From Trifolium pratense (taxonomy: Eukaryota > Streptophyta > Magnoliopsida > Fabales > Fabaceae): a stretch of 64,000 nt of DNA. Made by a program: the position numbers and the translations under genes. The notes under the pieces were generated by a model. The model was not told the DNA's origin. It saw only the letters and a program-made list of their open reading frames with translations, and made no database searches. Of this stretch, positions 1 to 10,153 are shown piece after piece (position 1 is the first letter of the stretch; the number at the start of each line of letters is the position of its first letter). The stretch lies in the NCBI RefSeq assembly GCF_020283565.1, contig NC_060060.1, positions 25,792,001 through 25,856,000 of the forward strand, written 5' to 3'.

Positions 1-1927
1 CATAGAATCTACTAACAATTCATTAAGAATGATTGGATCTTCTGCTTGAGTAAAAAAAAAAAAAAACCTTAATCGTGTAAAAAGACAGTTTTTTGTTTCT
101 CAGGATAATGGACATATCTGGTTTATAATCGATACATGTTGGGAACGATTGTGGCTACCGATTTTATCATTCTTGATTTTTCAAACATATTTGCTACGGT
201 AATTATGAGCAAGTGATTCGACCATTGTATCTGTTTCTCATATGGTATAATGACTTTACTGATGTGTTTTTCTTTATGCAATTAACACTTGCTGTCAATT
301 ACATACGCGTCGTGCAATTTACAATGTTGCTTATATAACTAAAGCTCTATAATTAGCTTAACAAGAGGATCCTTTTTACTATGTTATCATGTTATGTATT
401 TGGGAGATTTGGTGCTGAATGCAGTTTATTTTCGTTTTTGAGAACTTATTCAACCTATATTTACATTATAACATTATATTCTTTTGAATTATACTTACTG
501 CTTTTACACAATTTTTGTTTGTAAGGACAGAATTTAAGTATCATGGCCAACATGAAAATTTCTTGAGTTAAGGTCTATTTCAATGGTCACATTATCGAGA
601 TAACGAGATTACATTATATGATGGTTACTGTGTGACGGGAAGTTCTGTTATAATATGCTTTCAATGCTTGTTTAAAAATTGATCAATTACATGAAAATAA
701 CTAGTAGAGAAAGTGGTACTTGATGGCATGTATGGTTGATTTCGGATTTTGAAAGAGGGCTACAAGGATGAGCGACTTAGACTTTAATAGGTTTATGCTC
801 TCATAAGTCTATTAATTTCATCATATAAGTATATATGGATAATTAGTTGCCTTGAAATTGTGTGATAATACTACCTCAACATAGCCTAAGAGCTACTATT
901 GAATATCAAACTAATAAATCTGATTGAGATTAAGTTAGTTTGTTGTTATAACATCTTTAAATACGGAACAAAAGTTGTATAGAAATCCCATGGTCAAATG
1001 TTAAGAAGTTGATGGTAGAAATCCCTTGGTCAAATGACCATATTTATGTTTTCTAATTTGGTTTCTGTGTTTAAACAAATTGAAGTTGATTAAATTGTCA
1101 TCCTTTTAGGTTCATTAGTGTTTTGACTGGAATATTGATGCTGTGGTTGTAGGATATGAATTCAAATATTGTGTGTTCTAGAGTGGATTGGTGAGCTGAC
1201 CCAAGCCCAATACCACCTCTTCGACTATATAAGTCTCACATCATCACCTATGAAGGTACATCTCATTATAAACGTCTCTCTAACTCAAAAGTTTGAAGGA
1301 CATAAATTAACTTAAAAACTAAGACAAAAAATATTGCTTGATGGAAGCATAAATTCACTTTAATTAACCCGGTATTGGGTCGAGGCCCTTGGTCGAATAA
1401 AATATGAAAGACCATCAGGTAGCCTTTATATTAAAGCACATGCATTCTTCACACATCTATGTTATGCAGCTTCTATCACTATGGCGTTTGGTTTAGTTGT
1501 CTGATTCGTCTTTCTTCTTCTCAAGTAAAGACTGAACGCATTGTGATAAATACTATAGTTTCTTGATAAAACTAAAACCTCTATGAATGTTGGTTGGATC
1601 AAAATTTAATTGGGTATACAAACCCTATAAGACTATATATCATTGTGAGATGGAAATCTTTTTTCATCATCTGAAAAACGAGTGGATGATGTCCTTCAAT
1701 GCAATTTTTATATGAACCAATTCTTCCCCCGTTTCTATTGTTTGTAAATGTCTTTCAAATGTTTAAGACTTCAATTTAGGTAAGTAAAACAATACTCAAG
1801 AAACTTTTGTCTTTCAAATGTTTAAGACTTCTAATAAATTTTATCTTTATATTGTGCGACATAAGTAATTGATATTTAAGGATGTACCTGTGAAAAACAT
1901 CTCAAGAAACTTAGAAAGACATCAACT
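1..1927. other. AT-rich intergenic stretch, no gene seen
   Basis: No open frame of useful length and no exon series was recognised on either strand. The sequence is AT-rich, with no clear terminal repeats. It ends where the decayed Ty3/gypsy element begins. Confidence 0.6.
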
Positions 1928-2567
1928 GATAGATATTAAAAGAAATAGAGATGGAATATGAATGTTTATTTAGTGAAAATAATGGAAAGTGGTGGTTACA
2001 AAGAAATAAACCAGAGCCAAAATGCTCCTCCCAGAGAAATGATTCTCCTTACTCTAACAAACAAAATATGTGATACCCTCTCCCCCACTAATCATACCTA
2101 CATATAACCTCTAATCAAATTACAGCTCAAAGATAACTTCCACGTTATGGAACTACTTATTACCACTAACCCTCTTCCTAGAATAAACTTTCCAAATAAT
2201 CGGCCTAGGTGGAACCACCCCAACATCAATTTTGGGCTCAGCAGTATTGGGCATCAGGTTTCTATCACTGCCCCCACCTTCAATAGCAGCCTTGTCCTCA
2301 AGGCTAATTTGAGGGAATTGACTCTTCAATTCATCCTCCTAGGTTGTGTCCTCTTCAGCCCTTCCTTTCCATTTCACAAGCCATTGTTTGACCACTTGAC
2401 CTACCACCACTACCTCCCTAGATGTCAACAGCTGCTCAGGACTCTCACACTCTTCGGGTTCGATCTTCATTCCTTCAGGCAGCTTAGGCTCCACAGTATA
2501 GTTCCCAATAGCCTTTTTTAATTGAGATATATGGAAAATTGGATGAACTCGCGCATCATCTGGTAAT

Positions 2568-3662
2568 GACGTTTTCTCTCCCGACCCCCCTCATTTCTTT
2601 TCTACCCCCCAATAATCCAATTTTGCCCCTTGCGGTATGAAAAAATTTTGCCAACAAACTTCGGTTTATATAAACCGAAGTTTTTAAACATGGAAAAAAA
2701 ATTCGGTTTATATAAACCGAAATAACATATACCCCCCAAAAAGAAGGAAAATTTATGTGAAAATTCGTGTAGAGCTACTTGTGGTAAATTTATCATATCT
2801 CTCTGAATATAGGTCGTATGCTAATGATTTTTAATCCAGTGTAAAGAAGACAAAATTTACTACAAGATTGACACCGGAATTATTAAATTTCATTAAGTAT
2901 AGTACGAGAAAATCTACCTACAAGTTTGAGAAAAGTTTCTGCAAAATGTTGTAGATATACCTGTGGTAAATTTATCATAGCTCTCTGAATATAAGTCGTA
3001 TGCTAATGATTTTTAATCCAGTGTAAAGAAGACAAAATTTACTACAAGATTGACACCAGAATTATTAAATTTCATTAAGTATAGTATGAGAAAATCTACC
3101 TACAAGTTTGAGAAAAGTTTCTGCAAAATGTTGTAGATATACCTGTGGTAAATTTATCATAGCTCTCTGAATATAAGTCGTATGCTAATTATTTTTAATC
3201 CAGTGTAAAGAAGACAAAATTTACTACACGATTGAAACCGGAATTGTTAAATTTCATTAAGTATAGTATGAGAAACTCTACCTACAAGTTTGAGAAAAGT
3301 TTATGCTCTGTTTCTGTACCAGTACCCACTATTTGGTCAAACTGAACCAATTGGATAGTTAACCCTCAAAACAAAAATTATATTTGTATTGTTGACACCC
3401 TAAGCTTTCCAACGAGTGGTCGTTTACTCAAATCGGACATCGTTTAGTATTTCAAATAAATTGTGGAAGTTGAGGGTCTCATGCAGAATTTATGCAGGAA
3501 AACTGGAAAAAATTTTAGAACACAATATTTCGGTTTATATAAACCGAATTTTTTTAGCATGACAAAAAAAATCGGTTCGTATAAACCGAAGTACCCCCCA
3601 AGGGCAAAAACGGAAATTCAGGGGGTAGAAAAGAAATGAGGGGGGTCGGGAGAGAAACCATC
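2568..3662. mobile_element. Mutator-like non-autonomous element (MITE-type) with 9-bp TSD
   Basis: Long terminal inverted repeats of about 45 bp start with GACGTTTTCTCTCCCGAC on the left and, read in reverse complement, GATGGTTTCTCTCCCGAC on the right. The element is flanked by a perfect 9-bp direct repeat TCTGGTAAT (2559-2567 and 3663-3671), as expected for Mutator-superfamily insertion. Subterminal palindromes of the form CGGTTTATATAAACCG lie at both ends. The middle holds three copies of a 182-bp tandem repeat. There is no transposase. It sits in the gypsy remnant, so it is younger than that insertion. Confidence 0.9.
2769..3305. repeat. 182-bp tandem repeat, about three copies, inside the MITE
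   Basis: Copies begin at about 2769, 2951 and 3133, each starting with a GTAGAKMTAC...GTGGTAAATTTATCAT-type segment and running through AATCCAGTGTAAAGAAGAC to CAAGTTTGAGAAAAGTTT. Copies differ at only a few positions. This gives the element its length (1095 bp, against 256 bp for the related MITE at 5138). Confidence 0.9.
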
Positions 3663-3812
3663 TCTGGTAATTTTAATTTGTGTGATACAACTCCAATTTT
3701 TTCCACAACTAGAAATGGTCCAAAGAATCTTGGGGCCAGCTTTTGATTGATCCTTCTTGCCACTGTTTGTTGATGATGTGGCCTCAGCTTGAGAAATACC
3801 CACTCTCCTACT

Positions 3813-4175
3813 TCAAAAGACAAGTCTCTTCTTGTTTGCATACTTTTTCATTGTCTCTTGTGCTCTAATCAGATGGTGTTTCAACTGCCTTAATGCCACA
3901 TTCCTGTCACTTAATTCTTCAGACACTGCTGCCACTTTAGTTTCTCCTTGTGTGTATCTCACCAACAGGTGTGGTTTTCTTCCGTAAACAGCTTCAAAAG
4001 GTGTCACTCCAGTCGACACATAGAATGTCGAATTATACCACAATTCCGCCCATGGTACCCAATGAACCCAAGTCTTGGGTAATGGCTGAAGAAAGCCAAC
4101 CGGAGAAGCAGCCAAATAATTCTGACATTGACAAACATCAAACCTCTTGACAAATTCTTGGACAATCCTCTTCAT
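3813..4175 (-). pseudogene. Gypsy integrase remnant lacking the catalytic core
   Basis: The translation runs from the zinc-binding end (RFDVCQCQN) through LQPLP directly into KTWVHWVPWAELWYNS. In the intact chromovirus pol of this window the same two blocks are separated by about 150 residues that hold the D,D,E catalytic core (VVVDRLSKY, SDRDPIF, YHPETDGQTE). The core has therefore been lost by an internal deletion joining two proline-containing segments. The later GKPRK-type and chromodomain region follows downstream and is broken by the MITE at 3662. This is a dead copy. Confidence 0.8.
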
Positions 4176-4422
4176 TCCTATCCAATATAGATTCCCTGCT
4201 TGTCTTCTATATGTTCTGAGAAATCCGGAATGACCCCCTGTTGGTGTCTAATGAAATTCTTCTAATAATGTTGGAATAAAAGAGCAGTTAGAGGACAAAA
4301 CCAAACGATTTTTGTAGAGCAGAACCCCATATTTCAAACTGAACTTTTTGTTGTATTTGCTGCCTCTACAACTAGACTGGAGAAGACACAATATTCTTTA
4401 ATTCACACCCTTCATCACGCAG

Positions 4423-4854
4423 TCACAATGCGTCTGCTGCCTTGTTCTCTGGACCGGATTTGTACACCACCTCAAAATGGTATCCCAATAATTTAGACAG
4501 CCAGTTTTGTTGATCAGCAGTGGCGACTCGTTGCAGCAAGTGTTTCAAACTTTTTTGATCGGAATACACCACAAAATTCCTCCCCAATAAATATGGCTGC
4601 CAATGTTGCACGGCTAACACCATTGTCATCAACTCTTTCTCATATGCGGACTTGCTTAAATTAGCTTTCGATAAGGCTTTGCTAAAGTAAGCTATTGGTC
4701 TCTTCCCCTGCATCAAAACAGCCCCTATGCCTTTTCCGGATGCGCCACACTCAATTTCAAAAGGTTGAGCAAAATTTGGGAGGGTCAATACCGTAGCTTG
4801 GGTCATGATCTTTTTTAATTCTTCGAATGCGTTCAATGCTTCGGGTCCCCACAC
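4423..4854 (-). pseudogene. Gypsy RNase H domain remnant
   Basis: A 143-codon open stretch matches Ty3/gypsy RNase HI: a tether-like start (FEELKKIMTQATVLTLPN), then IECGASGKGIGAVLMQGK, RPIAYFSKAL, YEKELMTMVLAVQHWQPYL and YSDQKSLKHLL, ending at KAADAL. The first catalytic Asp (CDASG in the intact copy at 22345-26205) is Gly here. The upstream reverse transcriptase is absent because the element stops near 4870. Confidence 0.85.
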
Positions 4855-4870
4855 AAAACCATCTTTTTTA

Positions 4871-5030
4871 TTGTTTTGTTACTAAAATAGGAATTTCAGA
4901 ATCTATTTTTCGAATTTTTTTCCCTTTTCAAAAAATAGATTCCGAAACAAGTTTAGAGGTAAAATGGAGTTTTTTTTGGAGGGTGGGGAACCGAATCATG
5001 GGGGGGGGGGGGGGGGGGGGGGGGAGGACA
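4871..5030. repeat. MITE-like end with inverted repeat and 25-base G tract
   Basis: GAATCTATTTTTCGAA and TTCAAAAAATAGATTC form an imperfect inverted repeat (about 4901-4947). It is followed by GGAGGGTGGGGAACCGAATCATG and then an uninterrupted run of 25 G (5000-5024). The segment resembles the right end of the MITE at 5138-5393 (G-rich, then GATTCATGGG), so it is probably a degraded end of the same family. No TSD was found. Confidence 0.5.
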
Positions 5031-5137
5031 TAAGAGAAGTTTTTATGTCATTGTGCTTTCTTGTCAAACAGATCAAACATGCCCTTGACCGTATACTCCC
5101 TTTGAATTTATTTATAAGTAAAAGTCAAGAATTTTTT

Positions 5138-5393
5138 GATATTTTCTCTCCCCACCCCCTATGAATCTTTTATCCCCCTTGAATTTCCAATTTTGCCCTT
5201 GAAAAAACTTTGGTTCGTAGAAACCGAAGTTTTTTTTTGCCTTGAAAACAAATTTCGGTTTCTAAAAACCGAAATTTACTCTGAATTTGCACTAGAAAAA
5301 TTTCGGTTTCTGCGAACAAAATGTTTCTGCAAGGGCAAAATTGAAATATTAGGGGGTATAAAAGATTCATGGGAGGGGGGAAGAGAAAATATC
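5138..5393. mobile_element. 256-bp Mutator-like MITE
   Basis: Terminal inverted repeats of about 64 bp: the left starts GATATTTTCTCTCCCC, and the reverse complement of the right starts GATATTTTCTCTTCCC; both continue to CAATTTTGCCCTTG. Flanking 9-mers GAATTTTTT (5129-5137) and GATTTTTTT (5394-5402) are a near-perfect TSD in a T-rich site. Unit B has the empty site GAAATTTTTTGCC near 14954, which confirms the boundaries. Internal GGTTTCTA..AAACCGAAA palindromes link it to the larger MITE at 2568. Confidence 0.9.
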
Positions 5394-5833
5394 GATTTTT
5401 TTTGCCTTAAATATAAGTTGAGCATCGGTCTGTTTCGGGCCAAAAATCATCAAACCGATAAAAATCGCAATCATTTAATTTGGACCCAATTCCGACCATC
5501 TAAAAGTACCCCTGATTAATTGTCACTTTTTGACATGGCTGCATAGTCCCAATGCAAATTTAATGTATGTAAGGGGTAATTTAGTAAAAATAACAAATTT
5601 ATTAACATCCGTGAAACAATAGAATTTTGGATATTCCAATTAAATAAACATTTTGTTCCGTGAAAAGTTCCAAATGGAATTTATTGGCAAAATATTGTGT
5701 TCTGAGGTGCAAGTTAAGAGAGTAGAAAGGGAAAAAAAATTGAATTGAAAAAATATTTTTTATATTTTTAAAAATTAGATTATAAAAGTTTCAAGTATTT
5801 TTTTATTATTATTTACAAATTACTAGCATTTTA

Positions 5834-6131
5834 TGATAGAAGATTATATCTAGTTAATTAAATAATTATTAGATAATAGTTTATTAACAATTATTTAGGT
5901 ATAAGTAAGATTTAATATTTTTATTGTTACGAGGACTTTCATGTTATTGGGTTGTTTAAATGGGCTTTATGCCTTAGGCCCATTAGGAGTATTATATATA
6001 TGTAGTGCCTTATGCATTTTAACACGAGGAATGAAAATAAAGTCTTTTATTTATCTTTATTTATTTGCATTTCTTTATTGTTTTCCTAGATTTAGCTTAG
6101 TATAGCTTGATAGAGCTTCAACACTCTATCA
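5834..6131 (+). repeat. Left LTR (298 bp) of the proline-rich-ORF element
   Basis: Begins TGATAGAAGATT and ends CACTCTATCA, with short inverted ends TGATAG/CTATCA. A TATA-like TTATATATATG at about 5991-6001 is the likely promoter core. It is a direct repeat of 7894-8192. Confidence 0.93.
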
Positions 6132-6167
6132 ATTGGTGCTTTCATTCTTGAACACCAAACACCTCCC

Positions 6168-7364
6168 ATGGCTTATTCAAACCCTAATCATCTCTATTAT
6201 CCAGATCCCACCACCATTCCAACCTTTTCTCCATTTTACCCTTCTACCATCCCTCCCACTTATCCCACAACCATACCAAACCTAACTCCAACCCCTACTC
6301 CCAACCCAAGTTTTCCTTCATATCCACATCACCTTCATGACCCATCATACAACCCACCACCAATTTTCACCTATCCACCTTACTCTTCATACCCAAACAG
6401 CACCGCATCACCATCACCAAACCATTACACATCATACACAACTTCTTCTCCATCTGATTATGCATATTCAAATCACTACAACTACACCCAACACCCATCA
6501 TACCACACATCATTTCTTCCTCAACAACCAAATCAGACTCCTAATTCCAACTATTCACAACATATTACAACATTTCACACTGCAGATCAACATATTTCCT
6601 CTAAGCATGCTGAAAAGGAATGGGAAGAATCTCATAGAGTTTTTACTGAAAAAATGCAAGCCATTCGCCTTGCTCTCAAGGAAAACCTCCAAAAAGTATC
6701 TGACAAATATACAGCTTTGAAACAGAGCAGGCAGGAGAGACTTCTTACAACAAATTCAGAGAAAGTTGCAGAAGAAAAACCACAAACAGAAGAAACTGAG
6801 TTTACTATTTCAGTCGAAGAAAAAGAATCAACAGAAGAGGACAACGTGGAGAAGAAACAAGAATTTAAAACTCACCGTGATTCATTATCACAGTTGCCTC
6901 CTTCGTGTCCAAAACTACCACCAACACAGTTTCTTTCAACTGTGTCGTCGCCGGCGCTGCTGTCACCACCACAAGGACCTGTTCCTCTAGTTGAGCCGCC
7001 ATCCAAACAACTCCTGAAGTCACTAGAAACCAACATCTCTCCGGCGTCGAAGCCGCCGTCTAAACTGTCGGAACCATCAGATCAAAAATTTCCGTCAGAA
7101 ACCTTCTCAGTTCCACCTCCGGCGAGTCGACCGCCGTCGAAACCGCCAGATCCATCATCGAGCTTTCTCATATCTCAGTCTCATCTTCGAACACCACCGT
7201 GCTTCTCAAAGTCACCACTGAAACTGCCGCCACCTAAACCTCCAGACAAGGTCTTACCTCTGTTCACGTCGCCGTCATCGAAGCTACATCCACCACCGAA
7301 TTTGTCATCGCCATTTTTGCGACCGCCGGCGAAGCCCCCAGATTTAACTCTCGTTGAAACTTAA
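6168..7364 (+). CDS. Proline-rich 398-residue protein of an LTR element, unknown function
   Basis: I do not recognise a family. The ATG at 6168 lies 36 bases after the left LTR in a favourable context (CCCATGGCT). Residues 1-135 are a Pro/Tyr/Ser/Thr/His-rich low-complexity tract (YPPYSSYP, TPTPNP). Residues about 145-185 are charged and probably a coiled coil (KHAEKEWEESHRVFTEKM). Residues about 190-230 are acidic (TEETEFTISVEEKEST). From about 240 to the end comes a Ser/Pro-rich tail with repeated KPPD units (SKPPDP, PPKPPDK, AKPPDL). There is no CCHC knuckle, no DSG protease motif, no signal peptide and no membrane segment. It could be an unusual structural (gag-like) protein, a captured host gene, or an accessory ORF. 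The frame is intact despite about 2 percent LTR divergence, which hints at constraint. Confidence 0.75.
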   Translation: MAYSNPNHLYYPDPTTIPTFSPFYPSTIPPTYPTTIPNLTPTPTPNPSFPSYPHHLHDPSYNPPPIFTYPPYSSYPNSTASPSPNHYTSYTTSSPSDYAYSNHYNYTQHPSYHTSFLPQQPNQTPNSNYSQHITTFHTADQHISSKHAEKEWEESHRVFTEKMQAIRLALKENLQKVSDKYTALKQSRQERLLTTNSEKVAEEKPQTEETEFTISVEEKESTEEDNVEKKQEFKTHRDSLSQLPPSCPKLPPTQFLSTVSSPALLSPPQGPVPLVEPPSKQLLKSLETNISPASKPPSKLSEPSDQKFPSETFSVPPPASRPPSKPPDPSSSFLISQSHLRTPPCFSKSPLKLPPPKPPDKVLPLFTSPSSKLHPPPNLSSPFLRPPAKPPDLTLVET

Positions 7365-7893
7365 TTGTTCAAATGGTTCCTCACAGAAATTCCGCTTGTT
7401 TCTTCATATCAAGACGGTCAATAAATTTTTTAATCTTACCATCCTATCACAGATCGACACGTGCTCTCACTGTCCTTATCCTCAGCAGTGTGTGCTACTG
7501 TGCTGTTTGTATTTGGCAGCGTAATTTCAGAAAGTGGGGAGACGTGTGTTGAATTCTCATTGGAGGAGAGGGATGCGTTACTCATGTAACGAATTGTTTT
7601 ATTCCCAAGGTGGGCCAGCCTCTGTCCTTGAGGGAACTCACAGCACGTTTCACAATCACGTGATATACCCACATGTGCTAGGAATTATTTTTAGTTATCA
7701 TTTTCATGGTGAGAGAAGTGGGCCAAATATTATGTTATGGATGAATTTTATGGGCCAAAATCTTTTGTGATCCAAGCTTCACTACAACACAATCCACACA
7801 CTTCAATTGGGCTTTCACGCGCTCTTCCGACCCTTAAACTGCCATGCTCGCTTCCGAACCTTGAGGGCAAGGTTCAAGTGAATCCGGCGGCAA
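7365..7893 (+). other. 3' untranslated internal region of the LTR element
   Basis: No coding frame of note follows the proline-rich ORF. The last 40 bases (CCTTGAGGGCAAGGTTCAAG) resemble the sequence that precedes the 3' LTR in chromoviruses, such as the CCTTGAGGACAAGGG stretch at 22485-22499 on the minus strand. This suggests descent from a gypsy-type parent. Confidence 0.45.
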
Positions 7894-8192
7894 TGATAGA
7901 AGATTATATCTAGTTAATTAAATAATTATTAGATAATAGTTTATTAACAATTATTTAGGTATAAGTAAGATTTAGTATTTTTATTGTTATGAGGACTTTT
8001 ATGTTATTGGGTTGTTTAAATGGGCTTTATGCCTTAGGCCCATTAGGAGTATTATATATATGTAGTGCCTTATGCATTTTAACACGAGGAATGAAAATAA
8101 AGTCTTTTATTTATCTTTATTTATTTGCATTTCTTTATTGTTTTCCTAGATTTAGTTATAGTGTAGCTTGATAGAGCATCAACACTCTATCA
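7894..8192 (+). repeat. Right LTR (299 bp) of the proline-rich-ORF element
   Basis: Direct repeat of 5834-6131. Differences seen by eye: three transitions in the first half, a small cluster around TTAGTTATAGTGTAGC, and one T/A change near the end. It is followed immediately by the TSD TTTTA. Confidence 0.93.
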
Positions 8193-8524
8193 TTTTACTG
8201 GACTAAAAATATACTTCACCTTTTAGTTAAATTTGAATGAGATCAATAGTGTTTTTTTTGTAAGCTTTAAAGGTAAATTCCAAGAAAGTGATGGACTGAA
8301 CTGCTAGTTATCGAAGTTTCGTGGACAAGAAACATAAAATTAGTCAATAGCATAAAGTGAATATTTTGAATTAATAAACTTGTTGTCCAAGTTAATTATC
8401 TACTTCAACAAGAAAACTAAGTTTATATAAAGTATAGAGGTTAACAAATGAATTCAAATGCATCCATCAATTAGCAAAATCCTCTAAATTAATAATATTG
8501 AGCACTATCACAAACAGGAGTAAA

Positions 8525-8701
8525 ATGGGTTCTAAGGGAAACAAGAAAAGTTGGTTTTCATCAATACTAAGATTCTTTACAATGTTATTTTGTGGTAATA
8601 AAAAGACAAGTACCAAAGATTCTGCAACTAGTGGACCTGAAGCATCCATAGTTGCAGCATCAAAGCATTTCTCTTCTGCCCACAAAGTGAAGTTCAATTA
8701 G
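8525..8701 (+). CDS. Small 58-residue basic protein, duplicated (copy A), hypothetical
   Basis: I do not recognise a family. I chose the ATG at 8525; an upstream in-frame TTG is not a plausible plant start. The peptide starts MGSKGNKKSW, so Gly2 is followed by basic residues. It has an aromatic/hydrophobic stretch (FSSILRFFTMLFCG) and a Ser/Lys-rich tail ending HKVKFN. No signal peptide is evident; membrane-associating or DEVIL-like short peptides are possible but I see no diagnostic motif. The unit B copy encodes the same protein, with one synonymous change (AGT to AGC). No intron or promoter was identified. Confidence 0.5.
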   Translation: MGSKGNKKSWFSSILRFFTMLFCGNKKTSTKDSATSGPEASIVAASKHFSSAHKVKFN

Positions 8702-9966
8702 TTCAGTGTATCTTTTGTGGTATATCAAAAGAGATAAACTTTTCAATCTAATCAAGTTGGTGATTGCTTTTTTCCCCGAGTTGCTCACATAGACAAAATA
8801 CACTACCGGAAGATTTCATCTCCTACTAGAAAATATCTTCCGGTAAGTGGATGAGAGGATTTTGAGCAATTCAGGGGAAGAGCAATTCTCAATCAAGTTC
8901 ACCTTGATATGAAATTTGTGTCATTAAAAAATATATCATGTGAAAGTACACTTCTAAAAATATTTGTGATATTATAGAAATGTGAGTGGTAGAAAATGTT
9001 ACTGTAATATAAATTTTTTTACTTTTACCTTTGATTCAAAAGAAAGTCTTATATATGTTATGGGAGTAAAAAGTGATTCTCTTGATTAATATTGGTATGT
9101 TTAACTTAATCATATATTTTAGTTATTAAGGATGAACCAGTTGATATGCCTTGCTTAAAATTCCATTTTCTGATATTGTTAAGGATAAATCAAGCACACT
9201 AACATAGTAACAGTATACATTTTCATAATCTCTTGCTAATATGCTAAAAAAAATGCTATATCTTTTAGCTTATGACTGCAAAACTGTCGGAACATAAGCA
9301 ATAGTTTTAACTTTTAACTTACAACTCAGCCAAAACAAATATATATTTGCAGTCCAAAATAGAGCATAACCAATAGTTATAACTTATAACTACTACCTCC
9401 TTCTTCAAAGTTCAAATCAATATATCCCCAACACATAAGACTAAAAGCACTGTTGTTTCCACCATAATTGCATCAGTTACTTAATATAATCCCTAATCTT
9501 ATTGTATCTAAATTCCAAAGTCAGATTCAACTTCAAACTAAACTTCTTACCTAAACTTTGGTTTTAGGATATTACTTGTGTATTTTAGACTTACCATAAC
9601 ATGTAACAAAAATAAAAAGACTTACCAGATGAATATCACAAGTAAGCAACTTAGATTATTATGATTATGACTAGTATTCATAATACAATTTAGGGTCATA
9701 GAGACATCGATATCTCAAGTAAATTCAAGGCATCGAGACATCAAATATAACAAGCAGTAAAATCAAGGCTTCATTAGGGTTATCGAGGAATCAATATCGC
9801 AAGTGCATTTTATGTGAAAACAATTTAAAAGTTTACTGATAACTTGAGTGGAAATCGGGGTGGCAATATTCGGAGTCGATGCCAAAAGTGCTTTTATTCA
9901 TGCTTGTTGTACAAGCAGTATTGTTAGTAGTTTCCCATTGCAACCATGGTTAGGTAATCCCATCCA
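8702..9966. other. Non-coding part of unit A, with a short hairpin and minisatellite-like units
   Basis: No gene seen. TACCGGAAGAT and ATCTTCCGGTA (about 8803-8845) form an inverted pair inside a larger imperfect hairpin bounded by GAGTTGCTCA and TGAGCAATTC. Bases 9270-9690 are shared with unit B and, more diverged, with 29345-29760. Bases 9690-9800 hold degraded units of the 46-bp minisatellite found at 28.8 kb. Confidence 0.6.
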
Positions 9967-10153
9967 TCAAAACAGGAAGAGATATAGGCAACGGTGGACT
10001 GCTAGATGTTTTTGTTTTATCAGTCCTCCGATGAATGAGCTTGTGTCACTCCTTTCTCCATCGAGTGACGAAATATCCGTATCTTCAACATTTGAAATAA
10101 CATCCTCAATATATCTCTCAGCCTCCTCAGTCAACCGCATAGACATTCTGTTT
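9967..10153 (-). pseudogene. Exon-like fragment of an unidentified host gene (copy A)
   Basis: On the minus strand, after a possible acceptor (ATGATAG|AAACAG), an open stretch encodes NRMSMRLTEEAERYIEDV and then an acidic/serine-rich run (VEDTDISSLDGERSDTSS) before a stop at 9967. The composition looks coding. No matching start or neighbouring exon was found in this unit, so it is probably a captured or duplicated gene piece. Unit B carries the same fragment with no amino-acid change seen in this part. The family is not recognised. Confidence 0.4.

Larger units (their letters stand above)
1928..4870 (-). mobile_element. Decayed Ty3/gypsy chromovirus remnant, minus strand
   Basis: Reading the minus strand gives, in order, an RNase H block (4854-4423, with IECGASGKGIGAVLMQ and KSAYEKELM), the C-terminal integrase region (4175-3813, with AVYGRKPHLLVRYTQGETKV), and a [11 protein letters not shown] / chromodomain-type tail that continues beyond the MITE (2567-2147). 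The LTR-like 3' part probably lies at about 1928-2140. There is no gag, protease or reverse transcriptase: the copy is cut off near 4870. The usual acidic RNase H residue (CDASG in the intact chromovirus of this window) is replaced by Gly here. Frameshifts and a missing integrase core make it non-functional. The LTR edges are estimates. Confidence 0.85.
5834..8192 (+). mobile_element. Non-autonomous LTR retrotransposon with one proline-rich ORF
   Basis: LTRs lie at 5834-6131 and 7894-8192, both starting TGATAG and ending CTATCA. The element has a perfect 5-bp TSD TTTTA (5829-5833 and 8193-8197). Unit B has the empty site near 15393. A putative primer-binding site begins with TTGGTGCTTTCATT two bases after the left LTR; the tRNA was not assigned. 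The LTRs differ at about six substitutions plus one indel. The 2.36-kb element has a single long ORF (6168-7364) and no recognisable gag zinc knuckle, protease, reverse transcriptase or integrase. The polypurine tract is weak (GAATCCGGCGGCAA). Confidence 0.93.

Noticed and set aside
2147..2521. 124-codon open frame on the plus strand
   Set aside because: It is antisense to the chromodomain and linker region of the gypsy remnant; the minus strand gives recognisable [14 protein letters not shown] sequence.
6337..6720. 127-codon His/Thr-rich frame inside the LTR element
   Set aside because: An alternative frame of the 398-codon proline-rich ORF; its composition is a by-product of CCA/CAT-rich DNA.
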